A DNA stretch of 43,848 nt from Micromonospora sp. MH99 (GTDB lineage Bacteria; Actinomycetota; Actinomycetes; Mycobacteriales; Micromonosporaceae). Shown here piece by piece: positions 15,278-23,179 of the stretch (within the stretch, counting starts at the first letter, position 1; every line of letters starts with the position of its first letter). The notes under the pieces were generated by a model. The model saw only the letters and a program-made list of their open reading frames with translations, had not been told where the DNA came from and searched no databases. The DNA is taken from contig NZ_MUZA01000053.1 in the NCBI RefSeq assembly GCF_021442385.1, positions 1 through 43,848 of the forward strand, given 5' to 3'. The translations under genes and the position numbers were made by a program.

Positions 15278-16923
15278 CCGCCGCCACCCGACCGCCGGCC
15301 GGCGCCGGCCCCGACGGCCCGCACCGCTCGGGGGCGCTCGCCGAGGGCACTGTCGACATCGGCGCGGCGGAGACGCGCCGCAGCGCACGCAGCGGCGTGG
15401 CCGGGCTGCTCGGCGCCGCCACCAGCGGACTGTTCGGCTTCGTGCTGGCCGTGGTGATCACCCGGGGGTACGGGACGGCCGGCGCGGGCGCGTTCTTCGC
15501 CGCCATCGGCGTGGTCACCGTGGCCACCGCGGTCTGCACGCTGGGCGCGGAGACCGGTCTGATGTGGGCGCTGCCCCGACGACGTCTCGGTGTCGGGGGA
15601 GACGCGGCCCGGGTGCTTCCGGTGGCGCTGATCCCCCCGCTGCTGGCCGGGCTCGTGGTCGCCGGTGTCGGAGCGCTGAGCGCCGACGCGCTCGCCCCCC
15701 GACTCCTGCGGGGCTCGGGCGACGGCGGCCACGCGTTGCTGACGCTCACCTTCGCCGCCGTGCCGGTGGTGGTGGCGATGACGCTGCTGCTGGCCGCGCT
15801 GCGCTGCGTACGACCCATCCGCGCGTACGTCGGCGTGCAGTTCCTCCTGCTGCCGGTGGCCCGCCCGGCGCTGGTCGGCGCGGCCGCGCTGGCCGGCGGC
15901 GGCCTGCTCGCCGGGATGACGGGCTGGCTGGTCCCGGCGGCGCTGGCGCTGCTGGCCTGTCTCACCCTGGTGGCCGGTCCGCTCGGCCTGGGCCGGGGCG
16001 CGGCGCTGCGACCGGGCCGGGCCGACTGGTCGACGTTCTGGCGGTTCGCGCTGCCCCGGGCCGCCTCGGCGGCCATCGACGCGGGCAGCATGTGGGTGGG
16101 GGTGCTGCTGACGTCGGTGCTGGCCGGGCCGGCCGACGCGGGCGTGTTCGGCGCGGTCGGCCGGTACGTGCTGGCCGGCCAGCTCGCCATGCAGGGGTTG
16201 CGGGTGGCCGTGTCACCGCAGTTGTCCCGGCTGCTGGGCCGCGGTGAGCGGGCCGCCGCCGCGGCGGTGCACCGGCAGTTGACCACCTGGGGGCTGGTGC
16301 TGTCCTGGCCGGTGTACCTGCTGCTCGCGGTGTTCGCGCTCGCGTTCCTGCAACTGTTCGGCCCGGAGTTCACCGCGGGCGTGCCGGCGATGACTGTGCT
16401 CGCGCTGGCGATGCTGGTGAACACCGGCGTGGGCAACGTGCAGAGCCTGCTCCTGATGGGCGGGCGCAGTGGGCTGCACCTGGTGTCCACCCTGGCCGGG
16501 CTCACCGTGACCGTCTCGCTCGGGCTGTGGTTGATCCCCGGTCACGGCGCGACGGGCGCGGCGCTCGCCTGGGCCGCCGGCATCGCCACCGAGAACCTCA
16601 CGGCCGCCGCGTTCGCCCGTGCGGTGGTCGCCGAGCCGCTTGTCGACGCCGCGACGCTGCGCGCGGCGGCGGCCACCCTCGGCGGCGTGGGCCTCGCGGC
16701 GGCCATCGGCGTGCTGGCCGGTGGGCGCGGCCTGCCGGGCCTGGCGGTGTCGCTGGGCGTGCTGCTGGCCGGTTGCGTCGGCTTGTTGACGTTGCCCCGG
16801 GTGCGCGCCGGCATCCGGGTGACCATGAGGCAGATCCGTGGATCCGACGACGCGGCCACGGCCGCCAGGTCGGCCCGGAATCGACGAGAGGCAGGTGAGG
16901 GCCATCGTGGCGTCCATCCGTGA
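15274..16923 (+). CDS. Polysaccharide flippase (MATE/MOP superfamily, Wzx/MurJ-like)
   Basis: A 549-residue membrane protein. ATG 15274 overlaps the Wzy stop as ATGA. A polar N-terminus of about 35 residues precedes about fourteen hydrophobic segments. The first has the usual SGVAGLLGAATSGLFGFVLAVVITRGYGTAGAGAFFAA pattern of oligosaccharide flippases. It is expected to move undecaprenyl-linked repeat units across the membrane. It ends in a basic cytoplasmic tail rich in Arg (RSARNRREAGEGHRG) that overlaps the sulfotransferase start by 17 bases. The substrate is unknown. Confidence 0.88.
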   Translation: MTAATRPPAGAGPDGPHRSGALAEGTVDIGAAETRRSARSGVAGLLGAATSGLFGFVLAVVITRGYGTAGAGAFFAAIGVVTVATAVCTLGAETGLMWALPRRRLGVGGDAARVLPVALIPPLLAGLVVAGVGALSADALAPRLLRGSGDGGHALLTLTFAAVPVVVAMTLLLAALRCVRPIRAYVGVQFLLLPVARPALVGAAALAGGGLLAGMTGWLVPAALALLACLTLVAGPLGLGRGAALRPGRADWSTFWRFALPRAASAAIDAGSMWVGVLLTSVLAGPADAGVFGAVGRYVLAGQLAMQGLRVAVSPQLSRLLGRGERAAAAAVHRQLTTWGLVLSWPVYLLLAVFALAFLQLFGPEFTAGVPAMTVLALAMLVNTGVGNVQSLLLMGGRSGLHLVSTLAGLTVTVSLGLWLIPGHGATGAALAWAAGIATENLTAAAFARAVVAEPLVDAATLRAAAATLGGVGLAAAIGVLAGGRGLPGLAVSLGVLLAGCVGLLTLPRVRAGIRVTMRQIRGSDDAATAARSARNRREAGEGHRGVHP

Positions 16924-17809
16924 CCGGGTGAAGCAGTTGGTGCCGACCCAGGTGACCACCCGGGTGAAAGAGTCCCTGGTCGACTACGGGGTGCGCACCA
17001 GTGACCGGCGACCCCTGCCGGACTTCCTGATCATCGGCACCAAACGGGGCGGCACCACCTCCCTGTGGAACTACCTCATCCAGCACCCCCTGGTGCCGCG
17101 GCTCTTTCCGGCGTGGAACACCAAGTCGGCGCACTACTTCGAGGAGCACTGGGGTCGCGGCGAGGCGTGGTACCGCTCGCACTTCCCGACCGAGCGGCAC
17201 CGCGAGGCCCTCGCGAAGCGACACGGCGGGCCGGTCCGGGTCGGCGAGGCCGCCCCGCTCTACATGTTCCACCCGCTCGCCGCGCAGCGGGTCGCCGCGC
17301 TGATGCCGACCGTGAAGCTGATCGTGCTGCTGCGCGACCCGGTCGAGCGGGCGTACTCGCACTGGAAGGAGCGCCGCACCCACGGCATCGAGCCGCTGGA
17401 CTTCGCCGCCGCGTTGGCCGCCGAGCCGGAGCGCACGGCGGGGGAGCGGGAGCGGCTCATCGCCGAGCCGGAGGCGTTCAGCGAGGCGTACGACTGGTAC
17501 ACGTACCGGGCGCGGGGGCGTTACCTGGAGCACCTGGAGCCGTGGCTGGAGCGCTTCGGCTCCGAGCAGATCCTCTTTCTGCCCAGCGAGGACCTGTACC
17601 GCGACTCCCGCGCCACGTACCGGCGCACCCTCGACTTCCTCGGGCTGCCGCCGTACGACCTGCCGAACTTCAAGGTCTACAACGACCGGCGCTCCGCGCC
17701 GCTGGAGCCGGCGGTCCGCGCCGAGTTGACCGACTACTACCGCCCGTACAACGATGCGCTGCGCCAGCGGCTCGGGTTGGACCTCGACTGGGCGGACCGG
17801 GCGGCGTGA
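16907..17809 (+). CDS. Sulfotransferase
   Basis: A 300-residue PAPS-dependent sulfotransferase. GTG 16907 is preferred because GTGAGGG lies just before; GTG 16895 and 16838 are also in frame. The 5'-phosphosulfate loop is PDFLIIGTKRGGTTSLWNYL (residues 38-57), and the 3'-phosphate motif is LIVLLRDPVERAYSHWKE (about 137-154). A histidine or glutamate base of the family is plausible in KSAHYFEEHW. It most resembles heparan-type N/O-sulfotransferase-like bacterial proteins. Placed within the polysaccharide operon, it probably sulfates a sugar of the polymer. Its stop overlaps the next gene as GTGA. Confidence 0.88.
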   Translation: MASIRDRVKQLVPTQVTTRVKESLVDYGVRTSDRRPLPDFLIIGTKRGGTTSLWNYLIQHPLVPRLFPAWNTKSAHYFEEHWGRGEAWYRSHFPTERHREALAKRHGGPVRVGEAAPLYMFHPLAAQRVAALMPTVKLIVLLRDPVERAYSHWKERRTHGIEPLDFAAALAAEPERTAGERERLIAEPEAFSEAYDWYTYRARGRYLEHLEPWLERFGSEQILFLPSEDLYRDSRATYRRTLDFLGLPPYDLPNFKVYNDRRSAPLEPAVRAELTDYYRPYNDALRQRLGLDLDWADRAA

Positions 17810-19068
17810 GCACCGGGGTCACCCCGGCCACCGATCCCCGGTCCCGGGTGGACGGGCTGGGCTGGGTGAGCCGCGCGGTGTTCCCGGACGACCGGGTCGG
17901 CCTGACGGTGGGTGGCGCGCTGCCGGCCGGGCATCGGGCGGTGGCCCGGTACGCGGTGGTGCCGTCGGTGGCCCGGGCCCGGTTCCTCGTGCCGCTGGGC
18001 GCACCCCGGGCGGGTGCGGCGTCGTTGCTGGCGTACAACGCGTTGCGGCCGCCGAAGGTGCGGGCGCTGCGGGCCGCGCTCGGTGGGCTGGCCCGGTTCG
18101 GCGGGGCGGGTCTGGCGCCGTTTCCGACGTTGACCGTGTCGGTGCCGGTGGGGGCGCCCGTGACCGAGCTGCTGCTCACCGAGCGGCTCGCCGCCGCGCT
18201 GGGCGGTACGCCGCTGCTGGCGGCGTGCGGTGTCCGTCCGCCGGACCCGAACGTCAAACCGACCCTGCAACTGTTCACCGTCGACGGTCGTCCGCGCGGC
18301 TACGCGAAGATCGGCTGGAACGACGCCACCCGGGCGCTGGTCACCGCCGAGGCCGGCGCGCTGCGGGCGTTGCGCGCGGTGAGCGGCGTCGTCGACCATC
18401 CGGCGCCGCCGGGGCTGCTCACCGAGACGGCGTGGGCCGGTCAGGCGGTCGCGGTGATCGAACCACTGCCACCGGATGTACGCGGCGTGCCGGCCGACGA
18501 CCCGCCGCGGATCGCGGCGTTGCTCGCGGTCGCCCGCCGTGGGGCCCCGGCCGGGGCCCCACGACCGCTGGGCTCCTCGACGTTCCTGACCCGGTTGGCC
18601 GCCCAGGCCGAGCGGGCCGCCACGGCCGGGCCGGCCGGGGCGCGGGCGGTCGCCGCGGTAGCCGCGCTGGCCCGCCGGCACGGCGACACGGCTGTCGAGT
18701 TCGGCCACTGGCACGGCGACTGGGTGCCGTGGAACCTGGGCACGCACGACGGCCGCCTCGTCGCCTGGGACTGGGAGCACAGTGGCCCGGACGTGCCGGT
18801 CGGCTTCGACCTGGCGCACGACGCCTTCCAGCGGTCGCTGGTGCTGCGCGCCGAACCGGCCGCGGTGGCGGCCATGGCGGTGGACGGGCAGCTGGGTCGG
18901 CACGGTGCGCGGCTCGGCCTGGGCCCGGCACAGTGCCGGCTGGTGGCCGACGCGTACCTGCTGGAGATGTGGCTGCGCACGTGGCGGCTGGCCGACGCCG
19001 GCGCCGGGTGGAACGGCGCGCTGCATCCCGCACTGTTGGACGTCATCGAGAAACGACATAGCGACTGA
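17806..19068 (+). CDS. APH-fold phosphotransferase-like protein
   Basis: A 420-residue protein. GTG 17806 overlaps the sulfotransferase stop by 4 bases. The C-terminal half has the choline/aminoglycoside kinase core: GHWHGDWVPWN (about residues 300-310) with catalytic Asp and Asn, and VAWDWEHSG (about 318-326) with the metal-binding Asp. The lysine-containing region RGYAKIGWNDATRALVTAEAGAL fits the nucleotide lobe. The N-terminal 150 residues are not recognised. It could phosphorylate a sugar or lipid precursor, or decorate the polymer. It is the last gene of the first polysaccharide operon segment. Confidence 0.7.
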   Translation: MSTGVTPATDPRSRVDGLGWVSRAVFPDDRVGLTVGGALPAGHRAVARYAVVPSVARARFLVPLGAPRAGAASLLAYNALRPPKVRALRAALGGLARFGGAGLAPFPTLTVSVPVGAPVTELLLTERLAAALGGTPLLAACGVRPPDPNVKPTLQLFTVDGRPRGYAKIGWNDATRALVTAEAGALRALRAVSGVVDHPAPPGLLTETAWAGQAVAVIEPLPPDVRGVPADDPPRIAALLAVARRGAPAGAPRPLGSSTFLTRLAAQAERAATAGPAGARAVAAVAALARRHGDTAVEFGHWHGDWVPWNLGTHDGRLVAWDWEHSGPDVPVGFDLAHDAFQRSLVLRAEPAAVAAMAVDGQLGRHGARLGLGPAQCRLVADAYLLEMWLRTWRLADAGAGWNGALHPALLDVIEKRHSD

Positions 19069-19100
19069 ACTGGAGAAAGCGCGACGCCGGGTGCGCGTCG

Positions 19101-19106
19101 TAGAGT
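19101..19106 (+). promoter_or_regulatory. Candidate -10 for the Alg14-Alg13-GT2 operon
   Basis: TAGAGT fits the TANNNT -10 pattern in the 215-base gap between the phosphotransferase and the Alg14-like gene. It lies 9 bases before ATG 19116, a spacing that fits leaderless initiation. Confidence 0.35.
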
Positions 19107-19115
19107 GACGACAAA

Positions 19116-19250
19116 ATGGCAGGTCGTGACGACGATCGATGGGCTGCGAGGCCGACAGTGGGCCTGACCATGCCGAGTGGAGATCGTCGCCGCGCCCGGT
19201 CGCAGTATTCAGCGACCGGGAAACCTGTGATCTGCTTCTGCCTGGCGTGA
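19116..19250 (+). CDS. Possible leaderless small ORF (44 residues)
   Basis: ATG 19116 opens a 44-codon frame starting MAGRDDDRWAARPTVGLTMP and ending CFCLA before TGA at 19248. A -10-like TAGAGT sits 9 bases upstream, so the transcript could begin at or near the ATG. I see no ribosome binding site and no family resemblance. It occupies the gap ahead of the Alg14-like gene and could be a leader peptide, a small protein or chance. Confidence 0.22.
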   Translation: MAGRDDDRWAARPTVGLTMPSGDRRRARSQYSATGKPVICFCLA

Positions 19251-19283
19251 ATCGGAATTCCAAGCGAACTTGTGGGGAGTCGC

Positions 19284-19760
19284 GTGGACACGAACAACGA
19301 CGACGAGCCGCCGGTGTTGCTGCTGGTGGGATCCAGCGGCGGCCACCTGGCCCAACTACTTGCCCTGCGGCCCTGGTACGAACGGTGGCGGCGCTGCTGG
19401 GTCACCTTCGACACCCCGGAGGCGGTGTCGCTGCTGACCGGTGAGGATCTGGTGCCGGCGCACCACCCGACCACCCGCAACGTGCCGAACCTGCTGCGCA
19501 ACGCGCGACTGGCCTGGCGGGTGCTGCGGGGCCGGCGGGTCGCCGCCGTGGTCACTACAGGCGCCGGGGTGGCCGTGCCGTTCGTGGTGCTGGCCCGCCT
19601 GCGTCGCATCCCGACCGTCTACATCGAGGTGTACGACCGGATCGACACCCCGACGCTGACCGCCCGGCTCTGCCGGCCGTTCCTGTCCGCGATGCTCGTG
19701 CAGTGGGACGAGCAGCGCCGGCAGTATCCGGAGGCCATCGTCGTCGGGACCCTGCTGTGA
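19284..19760 (+). CDS. Alg14-like glycosyltransferase subunit (PssD type)
   Basis: A 158-residue protein with PPVLLLVGSSGGHLAQLLAL at the N-terminus, the glycine-rich motif of Alg14 and of the capsule proteins PssD/Cps14F. These partner an Alg13-like subunit to form one GT-B transferase, usually adding GlcNAc or another sugar to a lipid-linked acceptor. GTG 19284 follows GGGGAG closely; GTG 19272 is also possible. Unlike eukaryotic Alg14 there is no N-terminal membrane anchor. The hydrophobic VVTTGAGVAVPFVVLARL segment may contact the membrane. Its stop overlaps the next gene as GTGA. Confidence 0.87.
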   Translation: MDTNNDDEPPVLLLVGSSGGHLAQLLALRPWYERWRRCWVTFDTPEAVSLLTGEDLVPAHHPTTRNVPNLLRNARLAWRVLRGRRVAAVVTTGAGVAVPFVVLARLRRIPTVYIEVYDRIDTPTLTARLCRPFLSAMLVQWDEQRRQYPEAIVVGTLL

Positions 19761-20419
19761 GGCCGGAGACGGGCACGGCCCGCCGCGACACCGTCGCCGG
19801 CCCGTCCCGGCTGCCGCGCCAGCGCGACACCACTGACGTCGAGCAGACCCGGCTGCTCGTCGCGGTCGGCACCGACAAGCACCCCTTCGACCGGCTCGTG
19901 GACTGGGTGGCCCAGTGGCACGCGCAGGCCGGGCCGGTCGGGTTGACAGTGCAGCACGGCCACACCGCAGCGCCGCCCCTGCCGGGCGCGGTGCCGTTCC
20001 TCGGTCACGACGCCCTGCAACAGGCGATGGCCGACGCGGACCTGGTGGTGTGTCACGGCGGCCCGGCGACGATCCTGGAGGCCCGCCGGCACGGGCACCT
20101 GCCCATCGTGGTGCCCCGCGACCCGTCGCTCGGTGAGCACGTCGACGACCACCAGCAGCTCTTCGCGCGCCGGCTCGGCGCGGCCGGGCTGGTGGCGCTC
20201 TGCGAGACCCGGGAGGCGCTGCACGACGCGCTCGCCGCCGGGCAGGCCGACTCGTCCCGGTACGCGGTGGCCGCCGACCCGGCCGCGCACGAGGCCCAGC
20301 GCGCGGCCGTCGCCCGGGTGGGGCAGATCGTGGACGACCTGGTGGCCCGCTCGGCCCGGCGCCGACCCCGCTGGCGGGCCTGGTCGCGATCCGGGCAGAG
20401 CACGGAGGAGACCCGATGA
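19757..20419 (+). CDS. Alg13-like glycosyltransferase subunit (PssE type)
   Basis: A 220-residue protein beginning at GTG 19757 with a 4-base overlap. It carries LLVAVGTDKHPFDRLVDWV and VVCHGGPATILEARRHGHLPIVVPRD, the nucleotide-sugar-binding half of family 28 (MurG-like) transferases; LGEHVDDHQQLFARRL is also typical of Alg13/PssE. It should supply the UDP-sugar site to the Alg14-like partner encoded just before it. It has an N-terminal extension of about 30 residues and a basic C-terminal tail of about 25. The ATGA overlap with the GT2 gene shows coupling. Confidence 0.87.
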   Translation: MRPETGTARRDTVAGPSRLPRQRDTTDVEQTRLLVAVGTDKHPFDRLVDWVAQWHAQAGPVGLTVQHGHTAAPPLPGAVPFLGHDALQQAMADADLVVCHGGPATILEARRHGHLPIVVPRDPSLGEHVDDHQQLFARRLGAAGLVALCETREALHDALAAGQADSSRYAVAADPAAHEAQRAAVARVGQIVDDLVARSARRRPRWRAWSRSGQSTEETR

Positions 20420-21336
20420 TCCGACAGCCGAGCGTCAGCGTCGTGGTGCCCACCCGGGACCGCCCCGAGCTGCTGCGCGCCGCCCTCGCGGCGATCCTCG
20501 CCCAGGAGTACCCGGGCCGGATCGAAGCAGTTGTCGTGTTCGACCAGTCCACGCCCGACGAGTCGCTGACGGCCCTCGCCGGGCCGGACCGGGCGGTGCG
20601 GGTCATCAGCAACGGGCGCGCGCCGGGGCTGGCCGGGGCGCGCAACAGCGGCACCCTCGCCGCCGAGGGTGAGCTGATCGCGTTCTGCGACGACGACGAC
20701 GAGTGGTTGCCGGGCAAGCTGGCCGCCCAGGTCGACGCCCTCGCCGCCGACCCGGCGGCCGAGTTCGTCTGCTGCGGCATCCGGGTCAGTTACGACGGGC
20801 ACACCGTCGACCGGGTGCTCGACAAGGACCGGATCACCCTCGACGACCTGCTGCGGGACCGGTTGACCGAGCTGCACCCGTCCACCTTCCTGATCCGCGC
20901 GACGGCGCTGCGCGAGGGCTTCGGCCTGGTCGACGAGGAGATTCCGGGCAGTTACGCGGAGGATTACGAGTTTCTGCTGCGGGCCGCCCGCAGCGCGCCG
21001 CTGATCAACCTGCCGACGCCGGCGGTGCTGGTGCGCTGGCACAAGCGCTCGTACTTCGCGCAGCGCTGGGACACCATCTCCGAGGCGTTGCAGTGGCTGC
21101 TGCGGCGCTACCCGGAGTTCGCCGCCCAGCCGGCCGGCGCGGCCCGCGTCGCCGGGCAGATCGCGTTCGCCCAGGCCGCCTCCGGTGACCGCCGGGGCGC
21201 GCTGCGCTGGGCGCGACGCACTCTGCGCAGCAATCCCCGCGAGCTGCGGGCCTACCTGGCGCTCGCGGTCGCCGGACGCGTGGTCCGGGCCGACGCGGTG
21301 CTGCGCACCCTGCACAAACGCGGCCGGGGCATCTGA
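20416..21336 (+). CDS. Family 2 glycosyltransferase
   Basis: A 306-residue GT-A enzyme. SVSVVVPTRDRPELLRAALAAI begins the nucleotide-binding fold, GLAGARNSG follows, and the metal-binding acidic motif is FCDDDDEWLPGKL (about residues 91-103). SYAEDYEFLLRAA carries the ED pair expected near the catalytic base. The C-terminal 80 residues are basic and helical, with no clear membrane helix. ATG 20416 overlaps the Alg13-like stop. It probably adds a sugar to the repeat unit; donor and acceptor unknown. A perfect hairpin follows 14 bases after its stop. Confidence 0.92.
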   Translation: MIRQPSVSVVVPTRDRPELLRAALAAILAQEYPGRIEAVVVFDQSTPDESLTALAGPDRAVRVISNGRAPGLAGARNSGTLAAEGELIAFCDDDDEWLPGKLAAQVDALAADPAAEFVCCGIRVSYDGHTVDRVLDKDRITLDDLLRDRLTELHPSTFLIRATALREGFGLVDEEIPGSYAEDYEFLLRAARSAPLINLPTPAVLVRWHKRSYFAQRWDTISEALQWLLRRYPEFAAQPAGAARVAGQIAFAQAASGDRRGALRWARRTLRSNPRELRAYLALAVAGRVVRADAVLRTLHKRGRGI

Positions 21337-21350
21337 TCCCCCGCGCGAAG

Positions 21351-21386
21351 CCGCCCTGCGGACGGTCCCGGCCGTCCGCAGGGCGG
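21351..21386 (+). terminator. Perfect 15-bp hairpin after the GT2 gene
   Basis: CCGCCCTGCGGACGG (21351-21365) pairs fully with CCGTCCGCAGGGCGG (21372-21386) across a 6-base loop. No T-run. It closes the polysaccharide block just upstream of aroC. Confidence 0.75.
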
Positions 21387-21426
21387 GACGAGGCGGGCAG
21401 CGCGACGCGCCCGTCGCGCGCCGTGA

Positions 21427-21432
21427 CAGACT
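21427..21432 (+). promoter_or_regulatory. Candidate -10 for aroC (leaderless)
   Basis: CAGACT lies 7 bases before the GTG at 21440, the distance expected if transcription starts at the first base of the gene. There is no ribosome binding site before this GTG, which supports leaderless translation. Confidence 0.35.
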
Positions 21433-21439
21433 GACCGCT

Positions 21440-22618
21440 GTGTTGCGCTGGCTGACTGCAGGTGAATCGCACGGTCCCGCCCTCGTCGCGCTGATGGAGG
21501 GGGTGCCGGCCGGCATCGAGGTGAGCACCACCGAGATCGCGGGCGAGCTCGCCCGCCGTCGGCTGGGCTACGGCCGTGGTGCCCGGATGTCGTTCGAGCA
21601 GGACGAGATCGAGGTGATCGGCGGGCTGCGGCACGGCGTGACCCTGGGCAGTCCGGTGGCGATCCGGGTGGGCAACTCCGAGTGGCCCAAGTGGCGCACG
21701 GTGATGGCCGCCGATCCCGTCGACCCCGACGAGCTGGCCCGGCAGGCCCGCAACGCGCCGCTGACCCGCCCCCGGCCCGGCCACGCCGACCTGGCCGGCA
21801 TGCAGAAGTACGGCCACCACGACGCCCGGCCGATTCTGGAGCGCGCCAGCGCCCGGGAGACCGCCGCCCGGGTCGCCGTCGGCACCGTCGCCAAGGCGTT
21901 GATCCGCCAGGCCCTGGGCATCGAGATCGTCTCGCACGTCGTCGAGCTGGGGCCGGTGGCCGCGAAGCCCGGGCTGCGCCCGACCCCGTCCGACGCCGAC
22001 CGCATCGACGCCGACCCGCTGCGCTGCCTCGACCCGGAGGCGAGCGCCCTGATGGTCGCCGAGGTGGACGCCGCGAAGAAGGCCGCCGACACCCTCGGCG
22101 GCGTGGTGGAGGTCCTGGCGTACGGGGTGCCGCCGGGTCTGGGCAGTCACGTGCAGTGGGACCGCAAACTCGACGCCCGGTTGGCCACGGCGCTGATGTC
22201 GATCCAGGCGATCAAGGGAGTGGAGATCGGCGACGGGTGGCAGCAGGCCCGCTCCCGCGGCTCCGAGGCGCACGACGAGATCATCCCGTCGGCCACCGGT
22301 GTCCGCCGGGTCACCGACCGGGCCGGCGGGCTGGAGGGCGGCATCACCACCGGCGAGCCGCTGCGGGTGCGCGCCGCCATGAAGCCGATCTCCTCGCTGA
22401 ACCGTGCGCTGGCCACCGTGGATGTCGTCACGGGCGAGCCGGCGACCGCCATCAACCAGCGCTCCGACGTCTGCGCGGTACCCGCCGCGGCGGTCGTCGC
22501 CGAGGCGATGGTGGCGCTCGTGCTGGCTGAGGCGGCCACCGAGAAGTTCGGCGGTGACTCGGTCGCCGAGATCCGCCGCAACCTGGCCGGCTACCTCGAC
22601 GCGTTGGTCATCCGCTGA
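21440..22618 (+). CDS. aroC: Chorismate synthase
   Basis: Converts EPSP to chorismate using reduced FMN, the last common step of aromatic biosynthesis. The 392 residues match the family. GTG 21440 gives the invariant start VLRWLTAGESHGPALVALMEG; the frame extends upstream, but only into the terminator. RRLGYGRGARM, RPGHADLAGMQKYG, ASARETAARVAVG, KGVEIGDGWQ, NRAxGGLEGG-like TDRAGGLEGGIT, RAAMKPIS and QRSDVCAVPAA are all intact. It overlaps aroK by one base (TGATG). Confidence 0.97.
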   Translation: MLRWLTAGESHGPALVALMEGVPAGIEVSTTEIAGELARRRLGYGRGARMSFEQDEIEVIGGLRHGVTLGSPVAIRVGNSEWPKWRTVMAADPVDPDELARQARNAPLTRPRPGHADLAGMQKYGHHDARPILERASARETAARVAVGTVAKALIRQALGIEIVSHVVELGPVAAKPGLRPTPSDADRIDADPLRCLDPEASALMVAEVDAAKKAADTLGGVVEVLAYGVPPGLGSHVQWDRKLDARLATALMSIQAIKGVEIGDGWQQARSRGSEAHDEIIPSATGVRRVTDRAGGLEGGITTGEPLRVRAAMKPISSLNRALATVDVVTGEPATAINQRSDVCAVPAAAVVAEAMVALVLAEAATEKFGGDSVAEIRRNLAGYLDALVIR

Positions 22619-23121
22619 TGGCGCCGGTAGTGGTCCTGGTCGGGGTGCCCGGTTGTGGCAAGACCACAGTGGGGCAGGCGCTCGCCGCCACCCTCGGCGT
22701 GGAGTTCCGGGACACCGACGCCGACATCGAGCAGTTGGCCGGCAAGACCATCCCGGAGATCTTCATCGACGAGGGTGAGGACCACTTCCGGGCCCTGGAG
22801 CGGGCCGCCGTGGCGGCGGCGCTCGCCGCCGGCACCGGTGTGCTCGCCCTCGGCGGCGGCGCCGTGCTGTCCGAGGAGACCCGGGCGGCCCTGGTGGGGC
22901 ATCGGGTCGTGCACCTCTCGGTGGAGCTGCCCGACGCGGTGAAGCGGGTCGGGCTCGGCGCGGGCCGGCCGCTGTTGGCGATCAATCCGCGCGCCACCCT
23001 CAAGCACCTGATGGACCAGCGCCGGCCGCTCTACGCCGAGGTGGCCACCGAGACGGTGAGCACCGACGGTCGGACGCCGGCGGCGGTCGTCGCCGAGATC
23101 GCCGCCCTGCTTCCGCGCTGA
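22618..23121 (+). CDS. aroK: Shikimate kinase
   Basis: Phosphorylates shikimate at O3 with ATP. The 167 residues contain Walker A GVPGCGKTTVGQALA, the shikimate-binding DTDADIEQ, EDHFRALER with the substrate Arg, and the LALGGGAVL glycine-rich loop. The lid contains RPLL. ATG 22618 overlaps the aroC stop by one base. In relatives aroB follows directly; here an esterase and a regulator gene lie between. Confidence 0.96.
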   Translation: MAPVVVLVGVPGCGKTTVGQALAATLGVEFRDTDADIEQLAGKTIPEIFIDEGEDHFRALERAAVAAALAAGTGVLALGGGAVLSEETRAALVGHRVVHLSVELPDAVKRVGLGAGRPLLAINPRATLKHLMDQRRPLYAEVATETVSTDGRTPAAVVAEIAALLPR

Positions 23122-23135
23122 CGCCGGGCCCGCCC

Positions 23136-23169
23136 GCACCGGGCGGCCGGGGCTTCCGTCGCCCGGTGC
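23136..23169. terminator. Bidirectional terminator candidate between aroK and the esterase
   Basis: GCACCGGGCG (23136-23145) pairs perfectly with CGCCCGGTGC (23160-23169) across a 14-base loop. It sits between convergent genes ending at 23121 and 23180. Confidence 0.5.
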
Positions 23170-23179
23170 AGGCCTCTGC

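Noticed and set aside
12200..15388. 1062-codon minus-strand open frame opposite the Wzz/Wzy genes
   Set aside because: Composed of Arg/Gln/His-rich low-complexity sequence; the plus-strand frames encode clear membrane proteins with coupled starts.
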